NCBI GenBank assembly: GCA_002405405.1
Contig: DHLT01000299.1
Location: 1 to 7,996 of the forward strand
Direction of reading: 5' to 3'
Length of the DNA stretch: 7,996 nucleotides
Source of the DNA: Ignavibacteria bacterium UBA4661
GTDB taxonomy: Bacteria; Bacteroidota; Ignavibacteria; Kapaibacteriales; UBA4661
In this document: piece by piece, positions 1 through 6,811 of the stretch
How the letters are laid out: each line of letters begins with the position of its first letter
How positions within the stretch are numbered: position 1 is the stretch's first letter
Position numbers and translations under genes: made by a program
The notes under the pieces: model-generated
Database searches by the model: none
Told to the model about the DNA's origin: nothing
What the model saw: the letters and a program-made list of their open reading frames with translations, nothing else

Positions 1-546
1 TCTGTTAGCAGGAATATTTTTTCCGCGCTTGCCGATCACGACTGCAATTTCTAACTCGAAATCTAGTTGCTCTGCTTGAAGTTCTTGAACGGGAATATCA
101 CCTTGCCCAAAAACAGTTGTCGGATTGGTGAAATAAAAAATTGGTATTTCATCAAATTCCGAGATCATCTCCAAACCACGATTGCGGCGAGCAGTTTCGA
201 CATGCTGGCGAAATGCGTAGCCATCACGAATGGTTGTGGGATTTGGCAATGGTGCAAGCAGTTCAACATTTTCTAACTGAAGTCCAATTGCCGACAGAGG
301 CACAATAGTCTGCTCTACCATAAAGCTATGCCATTTACGCACCATATCCATAATAGTAGGTCCGCCCGTGAGTAAATCCAGCATTGATGATGGTGGTAAT
401 ACATTAGCATAATCATCCCGATGCTTCAACATTTCTCGATAGGATGCTTGTACATCAACTACAAAAGAAGCATTTGTTGCTGTATCATACAGTACTGCGC
501 CGAGGCGGCTGCCATGCAAAGGAGAACGATAGGTTACGAGTTTCAT
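1..546 (-). CDS. Fumarylacetoacetate hydrolase (FAH) family protein, 3'-truncated by window edge
   Basis: The first 182 codons of a minus-strand gene are present; the C-terminal part lies beyond position 1. FAH-family enzymes are metal-dependent hydrolases, decarboxylases or isomerases acting on 1,3-dicarbonyl or acylpyruvate substrates, often in aromatic or amino-acid breakdown. The translation opens MKLVTYRSPLHGSRLGAVLY, a typical family N-terminus. It carries IRDGYAF at 106-112 and H115; D108 and H115 keep the seven-residue spacing of the Asp and catalytic His of mammalian FAH. LDFELEIAVVIGK at 161-173 supplies E164 and E166, matching the paired metal-binding glutamates. IPIFYFTNP at 134-142 is also typical. 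The start at 546 fits the conserved N-terminus, although no Shine-Dalgarno sequence is visible. The exact substrate cannot be told from this part. The family call is firm; the specific reaction is unknown. Confidence 0.92.
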   Translation of the reverse strand, partial: MKLVTYRSPLHGSRLGAVLYDTATNASFVVDVQASYREMLKHRDDYANVLPPSSMLDLLTGGPTIMDMVRKWHSFMVEQTIVPLSAIGLQLENVELLAPLPNPTTIRDGYAFRQHVETARRNRGLEMISEFDEIPIFYFTNPTTVFGQGDIPVQELQAEQLDFELEIAVVIGKRGKNIPANR

Positions 547-679
547 AAAATTGAGATGATGAAAACGATACACATAGAGAAAACAGAAATTACCATCAAA
601 GAGACTGGCAATATGAACTACTTATCGAGAATAGCTCGAAAGATACTATGTTTGATTGATACTTCAACATAGTCACAAG
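547..679 (-). promoter_or_regulatory. Presumed promoter and leader region of the FAH-family gene
   Basis: This 133-bp spacer lies between the amtB terminator and the FAH-family start, so the promoter of that gene should be here. I see no convincing -35/-10 pair; TTGAAG and TATCTT on the minus strand with a 16-bp gap are only a weak candidate. A small inverted repeat, TCGAG/CTCGA with a 5-nt loop, sits at 625-639. No coding frame here is believable. Confidence 0.3.
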
Positions 680-716
680 AAAAAAAAGCCCGCACTCTCC
701 TCTGAAGACTGCGGGC
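680..716 (-). terminator. Rho-independent terminator of amtB
   Basis: Read on the minus strand, a GC-rich 7-bp stem (GCCCGCA at 710-716 pairing with TGCGGGC at 688-694) is followed directly by eight T residues (680-687). It lies 37 bp past the amtB stop codon and just before the FAH-family leader, so it should end amtB transcription and insulate the next gene. The T tract is on one side only, which makes it a one-direction terminator. Confidence 0.9.
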
Positions 717-752
717 AGAATTTATACTTTAGATCTCTCTACATCTGTTTCA

Positions 753-2132
753 TTATTTCTCAGCAAACGTAGCAGCATCATTTAAGACTGCCTTAGCTTG
801 AGCAAGTACATCAGCATCATCACCGAGAAGACTTTCGCCATGCTGACTAATATCCAAACCAATTTCTTCATGATGTTCATCAACACGAAGTGGTAACACC
901 CGATTTACCAAAAGATATAACCCGTAGGATCCGCCAAAAGTGAAAGAACATACAACACCGATTGCTTTCAGATGCGTGAAGAAGACATCAACTTGCCCAT
1001 AGATTAATCCAACATCTTTGGCAAAAACTGCTGTCAGGATCATACCAACCAACCCACCTAAACCATGACAAGGAAAAACATCGAGTGTATCATCAAGCGT
1101 AGTTTTCGATTTTAACGATACAGCGATATTGCTGATAATTGAGGCAACTGTTCCAATAAAAATACTCGCTCCAACATCAACATAACCTGCTGCGGGAGTA
1201 ATTGCAACAAGTCCTACGACCGCACCAATACTTGCACCAAGGGCTGACGGCTTTTTACCCTGCACTGCATCAAGGAATATCCATGCTAATGCAGCAGCAG
1301 CTGATGCTGTATTCGTTGTCATGAAGGCAAGTGCAGCAGTTTCATTTGCAGCTAATGCTGATCCGGCATTAAAACCAAACCAACCGAACCACAACATACC
1401 AGTACCAAGAACAACAAATGGAATATTTGCCGGTGAATGTAATTCACTATTAAGATGGACTTTACGTCTACCGAGCACCATTGCACCTGCGAGTGCCGCA
1501 AAACCTGCCGACATGTGTACAACCGTACCACCTGCAAAATCAAGCACTCCCCATTTACGTAAAAAACCATCAGGATGCCATGTCCAATGTGCTAATGGAG
1601 CATAAATAACTAAAGCAAAGAGACACATAAAAAGCAAATAGGCACTGAACCTGACCCTCTCAGCAAATGATCCTGTAATCAATGCTGGTGTAATAATTGC
1701 AAATTTGAGCTGAAACATGGCAAAAAGTCCCAATGGAATTGTTGGTGAAAGCGTTGGATGCGTTGCTCCACCAACATGATTAAACATGAAGTATGTCAGC
1801 GGATTACCCACTAAACCATTGATGCTATCACCAAATGCCAAACTAAAGCCAACCACAACCCAAAGCATACTTATAACGCCAAGTGCTATAAAACTTTGCA
1901 ACATGGTCGAAACGACATTCCGTACACGAACCATACCGCCATAAAAGAATGAAAGACCGGGCGTCATAAGCATAACTAAACATGACGCAGTAAGCATCCA
2001 TGCAATATCGGCTGCATTAATTGCTCCACCGACAAGTGTCGGAGCTGAAGGGCGATAGACAGCACCGGCAAGACTGACGGCGAGCAAAAGCGAGAATGGC
2101 ACAAGCCACTTTTTTGCAATAAAGGTTTTCAT
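753..2132 (-). CDS. amtB: Ammonium transporter, Amt/MEP/Rh family
   Basis: Encodes a 459-residue inner-membrane channel for ammonium uptake, a usual length for bacterial AmtB. Residues 1-24 look like a cleavable signal peptide (KK then a hydrophobic run ending LAGA), as in E. coli AmtB; about 11 hydrophobic segments follow. The pore residues can be placed by motif: F144 and F254 for the Phe gate (in FQLKFA and GWFGFNAGSA), W185 at the periplasmic site, D198 in LDFAGGTVVH, and the twin histidines H206 and H356 (FPCHGLGGLVG). The cytoplasmic tail keeps the GlnK-binding type motif, RVDEHHEEIGLDISQHGES, at 416-434. A further stretch of about 25 residues at the C-terminus is less conserved. The start is supported by AAAAGGA six bases upstream. 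No glnK/glnB gene is adjacent in this window. A strong terminator follows, so amtB is probably transcribed alone. All functional residues appear intact. Confidence 0.97.
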   Translation of the reverse strand: MKTFIAKKWLVPFSLLLAVSLAGAVYRPSAPTLVGGAINAADIAWMLTASCLVMLMTPGLSFFYGGMVRVRNVVSTMLQSFIALGVISMLWVVVGFSLAFGDSINGLVGNPLTYFMFNHVGGATHPTLSPTIPLGLFAMFQLKFAIITPALITGSFAERVRFSAYLLFMCLFALVIYAPLAHWTWHPDGFLRKWGVLDFAGGTVVHMSAGFAALAGAMVLGRRKVHLNSELHSPANIPFVVLGTGMLWFGWFGFNAGSALAANETAALAFMTTNTASAAAALAWIFLDAVQGKKPSALGASIGAVVGLVAITPAAGYVDVGASIFIGTVASIISNIAVSLKSKTTLDDTLDVFPCHGLGGLVGMILTAVFAKDVGLIYGQVDVFFTHLKAIGVVCSFTFGGSYGLYLLVNRVLPLRVDEHHEEIGLDISQHGESLLGDDADVLAQAKAVLNDAATFAEK

Positions 2133-2138
2133 ACACGA

Positions 2139-2145
2139 TCCTTTT
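2139..2145 (-). promoter_or_regulatory. Ribosome binding site of amtB
   Basis: AAAAGGA on the minus strand lies six bases upstream of the ATG at 2132. It fixes the start that gives the protein its signal peptide. Confidence 0.75.
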
Positions 2146-2287
2146 GTGAGTGGTTAAACAATGGGAATGGCACCCAAAAAGTTATAAAAAACTGCACGTA
2201 CTTCTAACGCAAAGAGTAAAATTTCTACGAAAAAGTCAATAGCAAACTTCATTTTTTTAAGAAAAATTTTTGTTTATCCTTAAAAAC

Positions 2288-2303
2288 TACCGTTTTAACG
2301 GTA
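2288..2303. repeat. Perfect inverted repeat, operator-like
   Basis: TACCGTT and AACGGTA are exact reverse complements separated by TT. The 16-bp element lies 155 bp from the amtB start and 132 bp from the hydrolase start. There is no adjoining T run after a GC-rich stem, so it looks more like a protein-binding dyad than a terminator. What binds it is unknown. Confidence 0.4.
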
Positions 2304-2435
2304 AAAATTTCGCTCCTAGCGATACTCTGATATGCTCTACCTATTACGATGATTACGTTTTTGGCTTTGTTTTTGTCCGTAAGACTCAACAACTACACTT
2401 AGTACTAGAGCAGTTACAATCTACACACGACATGT

Positions 2436-3527
2436 ATGATACATTTACAAGCCATATTGTTCTCTTTCTGTATTGCTCTTTGTGCAATATGGGGATATAC
2501 TCCATTGCACGCAGATGATGATTTTACTCCGACTGTTATACGCAAAGATCACTTTATAGCTGGAGTCAAACCATGTACCTACTTACATATCCGTGAAGTA
2601 AAAGCACTCTACAGTTCCAGAGCAGATCTACCTTTGTACCCATTAGTACTGGTACATGGCGGTGCTGCGGGTGGTATTGCTTGTTTTGACTTAACGGAAA
2701 ATGGACTCAATAAGCGTGGTGGCTCACTCGCAGAAGATTTAGCAAACAAAGGCATACATGTTTTTATCGTCAATCTTCGTTGCTTTGAACAGTCTTCTTG
2801 TCCTCACTACGATACAACTGACAAAACAACTGAGTCTGTAACATTGAAGGAAGCATTTGAAGATTTAACAATTGCACACCGATGGATTCGCAAATACACC
2901 AACTCACGTAAGACATCACTTCTCGGATGGGGCACCGGAGGACACTGGGCAGGATACTTTGCTACAAAAAACAACAAACGACTTGCTCATTTTATTTCTA
3001 TTAATGCGTTATATGGTGTGGCAGCTCCCTGGATATACAAACAATCCTTTGCACTAAAGAATGACACCACAAAATATAATGAAGCAGTATTGCCAATATT
3101 TATGATACGAGATCAAGATGCTGTCATCAAAAATTGGATGACGTCCCTTCCCGACTCCCTAGCAACACGCTCTGTTGATCCTGAAATAATTCGTGGTTAT
3201 CAACATGCTGCAATGAATACTGTCATCAATGGCAAGCCGTATATGAAAGCACCATCAGGATCATTTCGTGAAAGTTTTTATCAATCGAATGGGTTTAAGT
3301 ATTGGGATGCAAAAGATATCAAACTTCCAATTCTGCTCATGCGTGGTGGTAGAGACTTTTGGTCACGCCCCATAGACAATCAAGCATTTCAACAAGATGC
3401 AAAACATGCTTCTCGACTTCTTTCCGTTACCATTGAAGAAGCAACTCATTTTCCCTTTTTTGCACGGTCAGATCGTGGACGTGATGAATTTATCCGTCGC
3501 ATTGTTGATTTTGTATCCAATAAATAA
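2436..3527 (+). CDS. Exported alpha/beta-hydrolase-fold protein lacking the nucleophile serine
   Basis: A 363-residue protein with a hydrophobic N-terminus (about 3-20) and a plausible signal cleavage after LHA at 24-26, so probably exported to the periplasm or cell surface. The fold is shown by LVLVHGG at 70-76 (strand plus oxyanion-hole HG motif), a nucleophile elbow at 164-168, GGRDFW at 304-309 with the acid D307, and EATHFPFF at 335-342 with H338. The elbow reads GWGTGG, so the G-x-S-x-G serine is glycine at residue 166 (codon GGC at 2931-2933, one base from AGC). Asp and His are kept. It may be a non-catalytic member, a recently inactivated enzyme, or use a different chemistry. Start choice: the ATG at 2436 gives the signal peptide, but no Shine-Dalgarno is visible. 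It is transcribed alone, converging on the DUF58 gene across 66 bp with no clear terminator. The substrate cannot be told. Confidence 0.85.
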   Translation: MIHLQAILFSFCIALCAIWGYTPLHADDDFTPTVIRKDHFIAGVKPCTYLHIREVKALYSSRADLPLYPLVLVHGGAAGGIACFDLTENGLNKRGGSLAEDLANKGIHVFIVNLRCFEQSSCPHYDTTDKTTESVTLKEAFEDLTIAHRWIRKYTNSRKTSLLGWGTGGHWAGYFATKNNKRLAHFISINALYGVAAPWIYKQSFALKNDTTKYNEAVLPIFMIRDQDAVIKNWMTSLPDSLATRSVDPEIIRGYQHAAMNTVINGKPYMKAPSGSFRESFYQSNGFKYWDAKDIKLPILLMRGGRDFWSRPIDNQAFQQDAKHASRLLSVTIEEATHFPFFARSDRGRDEFIRRIVDFVSNK

Positions 3528-3593
3528 GGACAAAAAGTCGAAACCGGTTATCCACAACGTACAATTCTACCATACGTGTACATACCACCATGT

Positions 3594-4508
3594 CTATCGC
3601 ATCATTCTGCGCTTGTTAAGATACAACCGAAATGCTTTATCAAATGAATCTTCCGTTGATACGAGATGGTAGTCAATATGCTGTTGCATACAAGCAGAAC
3701 GAATGAGTGCAACCTTGGATTCAAGTTGGTGGATATAGGCAGATTTTAATTGTTGTGGCTGTGTTTGAATTTCCTCACCCGTTTCTATATCTCGGAAAAT
3801 AGTCGCTCCACGAAAATCAAAACTTTGCTCAGAAGGATCAAGAAGGTGAAGTACGATCACTTCATGCCCATAGTGACGAAAATGACGCAAAGCCCCTAGC
3901 GTAGCATCTGTATCATCCCACAAATCGCTAATCACGATTACTAAACCACGACGCGAAATTTGTTCAGCTATTGTGTGAAGCGAAGAACCAATTGCCGTTC
4001 CCCCTTGTGGTGCTACCCCGAGAAGAGTTCGATACATTTCTTGTAAGTAGCCAAAAGCACTACGAGGTGGGAAATAGCGTTGAAGATGATCACCAAACAC
4101 AGCAATACCTGCTGCGTCACGTTGACGCATCATCAAAAAAGCGAATGCTGCTGCTAATTCAACAGCATATTCATATTTCGTTGCAAAGCGTGTATGTGCC
4201 TTATCGGAGCGATATTGCATAGAACCGCTAGCATCCACGGCAATCGTACACCGTAAATTTGTTTCATCTTCGTATTCCTTGACGTACAAACGATCGGTAC
4301 GTGCCAGTACTTTCCAATCAAGTCGTTTTAGTTCATCACCGGGCATATATTGACGATGCTGAGAAAATTCGGCACTAAATCCATGATATGGCGATTGATG
4401 CAAGCCTGTAATAAACCCCTCGACAGTGGTTTTAGCGCGAAATGTCATTGCCTGAATAATATCGGCAATACTTTTATCGGGAGTATATTTCTGTGTGGTC
4501 AATGACAT
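3594..4508 (-). CDS. DUF58 domain-containing protein with vWA fold
   Basis: A 304-residue cytoplasmic protein, a usual length for the short, membrane-free DUF58 family. The signature region spans about 43-87: GFSAEFSQHRQYMPGDELKR, then LDWKVLARTDRLYVKEYEDE. It is followed by a von Willebrand factor A-like part with an intact metal-ion site: DASGS at 92-96, T171 in QGGTAIG, and D195 in VISDLWDD. Such proteins commonly sit beside MoxR AAA+ ATPases and are thought to act with them in protein-complex maturation or envelope stress; no MoxR gene is visible here. It lies 52 bp downstream of the exonuclease gene on the same strand and is probably co-transcribed with it. No Shine-Dalgarno is seen before the ATG at 4508. 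The family call is strong; the cellular role is inferred only from the family. Confidence 0.93.
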   Translation of the reverse strand: MSLTTQKYTPDKSIADIIQAMTFRAKTTVEGFITGLHQSPYHGFSAEFSQHRQYMPGDELKRLDWKVLARTDRLYVKEYEDETNLRCTIAVDASGSMQYRSDKAHTRFATKYEYAVELAAAFAFLMMRQRDAAGIAVFGDHLQRYFPPRSAFGYLQEMYRTLLGVAPQGGTAIGSSLHTIAEQISRRGLVIVISDLWDDTDATLGALRHFRHYGHEVIVLHLLDPSEQSFDFRGATIFRDIETGEEIQTQPQQLKSAYIHQLESKVALIRSACMQQHIDYHLVSTEDSFDKAFRLYLNKRRMMR

Positions 4509-4560
4509 AGCACATTAATTGTGAATAACAAAAAACGAACCTACTGAATTGTTCATGCTT

Positions 4561-5313
4561 TTACTTCTTAAAACTTAAATAATCACGCCATATGCAGTAG
4601 AGTTCCCATGTAGCACGGACATCGCGCAAACAATATTCGGCGATATCCTGCATACGCTCTTCTGCAAAGAGTTCGCCTACCATGCCTCCGTGTACTCCGT
4701 CAGCCTTTGGAGAAGGGATGCCAAAAGCACGTGTATAAAAATCAAAATTATACCGTTTAGTGGCTCCGGTGCTAGAGGGAGTATAATAGGTTAATTCATC
4801 AATCAAGTCAATATGCTTAGCATAATTAAAACGTGTTCCATCCATGAGATTCCTACTTGGACGAATACGATACAATGCCGAACGCAACATTAAGAATGGG
4901 GCATCAAATCCGCGCCCATTGAATGAAATCAATTCAGCATCTTTACTTGTATCGAGAATTTCCCAAAATTTTATCAGCATGCTTTGCTCATCCATGTATT
5001 TCAATATTGCCCCACTTGGCAATACAACTTCTGACTGTGTTTCTTGTTGAATGTCATTCTGCACACCGGCTAGTTGTACATAAGCAATCTCACGTCGTGT
5101 TTCCCATTCATTTTCTTGCGACTTCCGCATTACTTTTAATCCGATACACACAATACGTGCAGTCAAAGGTGAAAGTGCCATCTCATTGATTTTGCGTTCT
5201 CGCTCTTCTTCAGTGGTTGTACCACGCACAATGTATTCCTGCTGAGACTCGTCCAACGAATCAAAAGGTAGAGCAACGGTCTCAAGATCAAAGACAATTT
5301 TCATTTCCGACAT
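4561..5313 (-). CDS. Predicted 3'-5' exonuclease related to the PolB exonuclease domain (DEDDy type)
   Basis: A 250-residue protein resembling the stand-alone exonucleases of Pfam DNA_pol_B_exo2 (PF10108), which have a ribonuclease H-like fold and remove 3' nucleotides from nucleic acid. ExoI is VFDLETV at 7-13 with D9 and E11. ExoII is SFNGRGFDAPFL at 130-141 with N132 and D137. ExoIII is YCLRD at 227-231 with Y227 and D231, the DEDDy arrangement. The family stretch GIPSPKADGVHGG lies at 198-210. All four acidic metal ligands are present, so it should be active. The frame is open upstream to an ATG at 5433, but the start at 5313 is chosen because GAGGAG lies six bases before it and the conserved fold begins at once. 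The physiological substrate (DNA repair or RNA) is not known. It leads a likely two-gene unit with the DUF58 gene. Confidence 0.92.
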   Translation of the reverse strand: MSEMKIVFDLETVALPFDSLDESQQEYIVRGTTTEEERERKINEMALSPLTARIVCIGLKVMRKSQENEWETRREIAYVQLAGVQNDIQQETQSEVVLPSGAILKYMDEQSMLIKFWEILDTSKDAELISFNGRGFDAPFLMLRSALYRIRPSRNLMDGTRFNYAKHIDLIDELTYYTPSSTGATKRYNFDFYTRAFGIPSPKADGVHGGMVGELFAEERMQDIAEYCLRDVRATWELYCIWRDYLSFKK

Positions 5314-5507
5314 AAGTTTCTCCTCATATTGATCAACATTGATGAGAGAATTTGAGTAATTTTGAAACTCTTTAAATTGAGTATTACTTGAGCATAGTAT
5401 GCTTTTGAATGCCTGAGTACAAGATACACACATCGAGCATATTCAAGATCAAAGAATACCATCTTTTATGATTATCAACCATATTTTTTTTCATCATTGC
5501 ATTTGCT
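5314..5507. promoter_or_regulatory. Divergent promoter region between the exonuclease and LamG-like genes
   Basis: These 194 bp separate two divergently transcribed genes and should carry both promoters. AGCATA-G-TATGCT at 5391-5403 is a perfect 6-bp inverted repeat with a one-base centre, an operator-like dyad. Several TTGA-type hexamers are present on both strands, but none pairs convincingly with a -10 at 16-18 bp. A T8 run at 5484-5491 lies just upstream of the LamG-like start. Confidence 0.4.
5320..5325 (-). promoter_or_regulatory. Ribosome binding site that decides the exonuclease start
   Basis: GAGGAG on the minus strand, six bases upstream of the ATG at 5313, is the strongest Shine-Dalgarno in the window. 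It rules against the longer reading from 5433, whose first 40 residues look like no part of the family. Confidence 0.85.
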
Positions 5508-6323
5508 ATGAGCACAAATAACAATTCTCGTTTTCTCCTCTTTATGATCGCCGGCTTTGCTGTCATGTCCACAATTATATTTGGCGGTCTCTTTGCTGAA
5601 ACATATGTAGTTCCTCATCTTTTAGGTAAAGGCAATGTCGAAGCACAGATGCAGGTGCCTCGTGCAAAAACTGATCCTGTGGTTTTTGACGATGTTCCCA
5701 CAACAATAGAAACACCCAACGGCGACAATAGCATGACGGTACGTGATGGATTGATTGCATGGTTTTCTGCGGAAAATCTCACTGTCGAAAATGGCAAACG
5801 AGTTGCCTACTTCCCCGATGCAAGCAAAAAAAATAATCATGCCCGTCAACCACTACCCTCTTCTCGTCAGCGTTGGATTAAAGATGGTATCAACGGTTAA
5901 CCTGTTTTGCGATTAGATGGCAATGATGATTGCTTTTTTATCGAATCAATGCGATTCTTGACACCGGTCACGATTTATACCGTCTGGTCAAAGCCATCAG
6001 CGGGTGGCGTACCTTATCAACGTCTTTATTCCAGTGGCTCGCGTGGTACAGATTATCAAGCAGGCGGTGCCTACCTTATTCCTGCAAGTGATGATAATGG
6101 TATTGCGTCTGCCCCGGCACAGCTCCACAAAAAAATTATTCCATCACAAGTTGATATTTCGATTTTTTGCATCGGTCGTCTTAATGCTGGTGTTACGCAA
6201 TTTTACTATGGCGACTTGGCTGAAATGCTTATCTACACCAAACCTTTGTCGATTGAAGATCAACGTAAAGTTGAACAGTACTTACAACAGAAGTATAAAC
6301 TCGTTGGTGTTGTTGTTGGATAA
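5508..6323 (+). pseudogene. Membrane-anchored LamG/concanavalin A-like protein, interrupted by an in-frame TAA
   Basis: One reading frame of 271 codons is broken only by TAA at 5898-5900 (codon 131). Residues 9-29 form a hydrophobic segment, a membrane anchor or uncleaved signal, so the rest would lie outside the inner membrane. From about residue 78 it resembles LamG_3-type jelly-roll domains: DGLIAWFSAENLTVENGKRV, then FPDASKKNNHA, then WIKDGING just before the stop. After it come PVLRLDGNDD and, near the C-terminus, GDLAEMLIYTKPLSIEDQRK. Related proteins read through this point as ING-(Q/K)-P-LRFDG, so the stop most simply replaces CAA or AAA by one base. The downstream 140 codons are still open and domain-like, so the break is recent, suppressed, or an assembly error. 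The ligand is unknown. Without readthrough only a 130-residue product with half a domain is made. No Shine-Dalgarno is seen before 5508. Confidence 0.75.
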
Positions 6324-6351
6324 TTGTCTACGGATCTCACAATCGTTCTAC

Positions 6352-6355
6352 GGAG
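6352..6355 (+). promoter_or_regulatory. Ribosome binding site of the OsmC-family gene
   Basis: GGAG (within CGGAGAAA) lies nine bases upstream of the ATG at 6365. It gives this gene its own translation start, independent of the broken gene before it. Confidence 0.6.
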
Positions 6356-6364
6356 AAAATACAC

Positions 6365-6787
6365 ATGAAAGCACAATTAGTCTTTGAATCAGGAATGCGT
6401 GTTGTCGGTACAAATGAAAAAGGCAGCCAAACAGCATTTGATACGACAGCCGACCATGGTGGCAATGGTACAGCCGCATCACCCATGGAGGTACTTCTCC
6501 AGGCGACTGCGGCTTGCTCCGTATTTGATGTGATAAGCATTTTAAACAAAAAACGTAAAACCATTACAAGCTTAACAATTGATCTAGAAGGCGATCGGGC
6601 TGAAACACATCCTCGTGTCTTCACGAGTATGAGAATGATTTATCGTCTTGTTAGCCCCGATGCATCAGAGGCGGATTTACATCGTGCAGTTGAACTTTCA
6701 CACTCATCATATTGTAGTGCATCAGCTATGGCGACCCGCTCAGGTTGCACGATTACGACCGAGTGCATCGTTACACGACCATCATAA
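6365..6787 (+). CDS. OsmC/Ohr-family protein, YhfA-like
   Basis: A 140-residue cytoplasmic protein of usual OsmC-family length. Family members are thiol-dependent hydroperoxide reductases or related proteins of oxidative defence. ASPMEVLLQATAACSVFDV at 38-56 contains E42 and the first redox cysteine C51; SSYCSAS at 114-120 contains the second, C117. This pair has the usual spacing and both residues are intact. DHGGNG at 30-35 with SPMEVLL is the typical strand-helix junction. C128 and C134 are additional cysteines near the C-terminus. The short N-terminus and overall length fit the YhfA-like branch rather than Ohr, but that assignment is by eye. It lies 41 bp after the broken LamG-like gene and 24 bp before uppP, probably in the same transcript. 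Confidence 0.92.
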   Translation: MKAQLVFESGMRVVGTNEKGSQTAFDTTADHGGNGTAASPMEVLLQATAACSVFDVISILNKKRKTITSLTIDLEGDRAETHPRVFTSMRMIYRLVSPDASEADLHRAVELSHSSYCSASAMATRSGCTITTECIVTRPS

Positions 6788-6811
6788 TTTATCTTCTCAT
6801 TGCACGACTGC

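Larger units (their letters stand above)
2133..2435. promoter_or_regulatory. AT-rich divergent intergenic region between amtB and the hydrolase gene
   Basis: This 303-bp gap must hold promoters for both divergent genes. It is conspicuously AT-rich around 2240-2290, with long A and T runs. On the minus strand TTGACT (2234-2239) with TACTCT (2213-2218) is a possible -35/-10 pair for amtB, but its 15-bp spacing is short. I found no sigma-54 site of the GG-N10-GC type placed to serve amtB, although such control is common for this gene. A perfect inverted repeat at 2288-2303 is listed separately. An open frame from 2270 to 2518 runs through here but has no recognisable protein features and overlaps the hydrolase start. 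No Shine-Dalgarno is seen ahead of the hydrolase. Confidence 0.4.

Noticed and set aside
67..672. Plus-strand open frames over the left edge
   Set aside because: They are antisense to the FAH-family gene, whose metal-ligand motifs are unambiguous.
2165..2180. TGGCAC hexamer resembling half of a sigma-54 promoter near amtB
   Set aside because: The second element (TTGC at proper spacing) is missing and the hexamer is on the strand opposite to amtB.
2270..2518. Plus-strand open frame of 82 codons ahead of the hydrolase
   Set aside because: No Shine-Dalgarno and no recognisable protein features, and it overlaps the start and signal peptide of the hydrolase in another frame. It is best read as spacer.
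3528..3593. Possible bidirectional terminator between the convergent hydrolase and DUF58 genes
   Set aside because: Only a 5-bp ACGTA/TACGT pairing with a long loop and no T run; too weak to call.
5314..5433. Upstream 40-codon extension of the exonuclease frame
   Set aside because: Its residues do not resemble the family, and GAGGAG with six-base spacing points to the ATG at 5313.
6800..6811. TTG start adding four residues to uppP
   Set aside because: The ATG at 6812 gives the canonical family N-terminus and there is no ribosome binding site favouring TTG.
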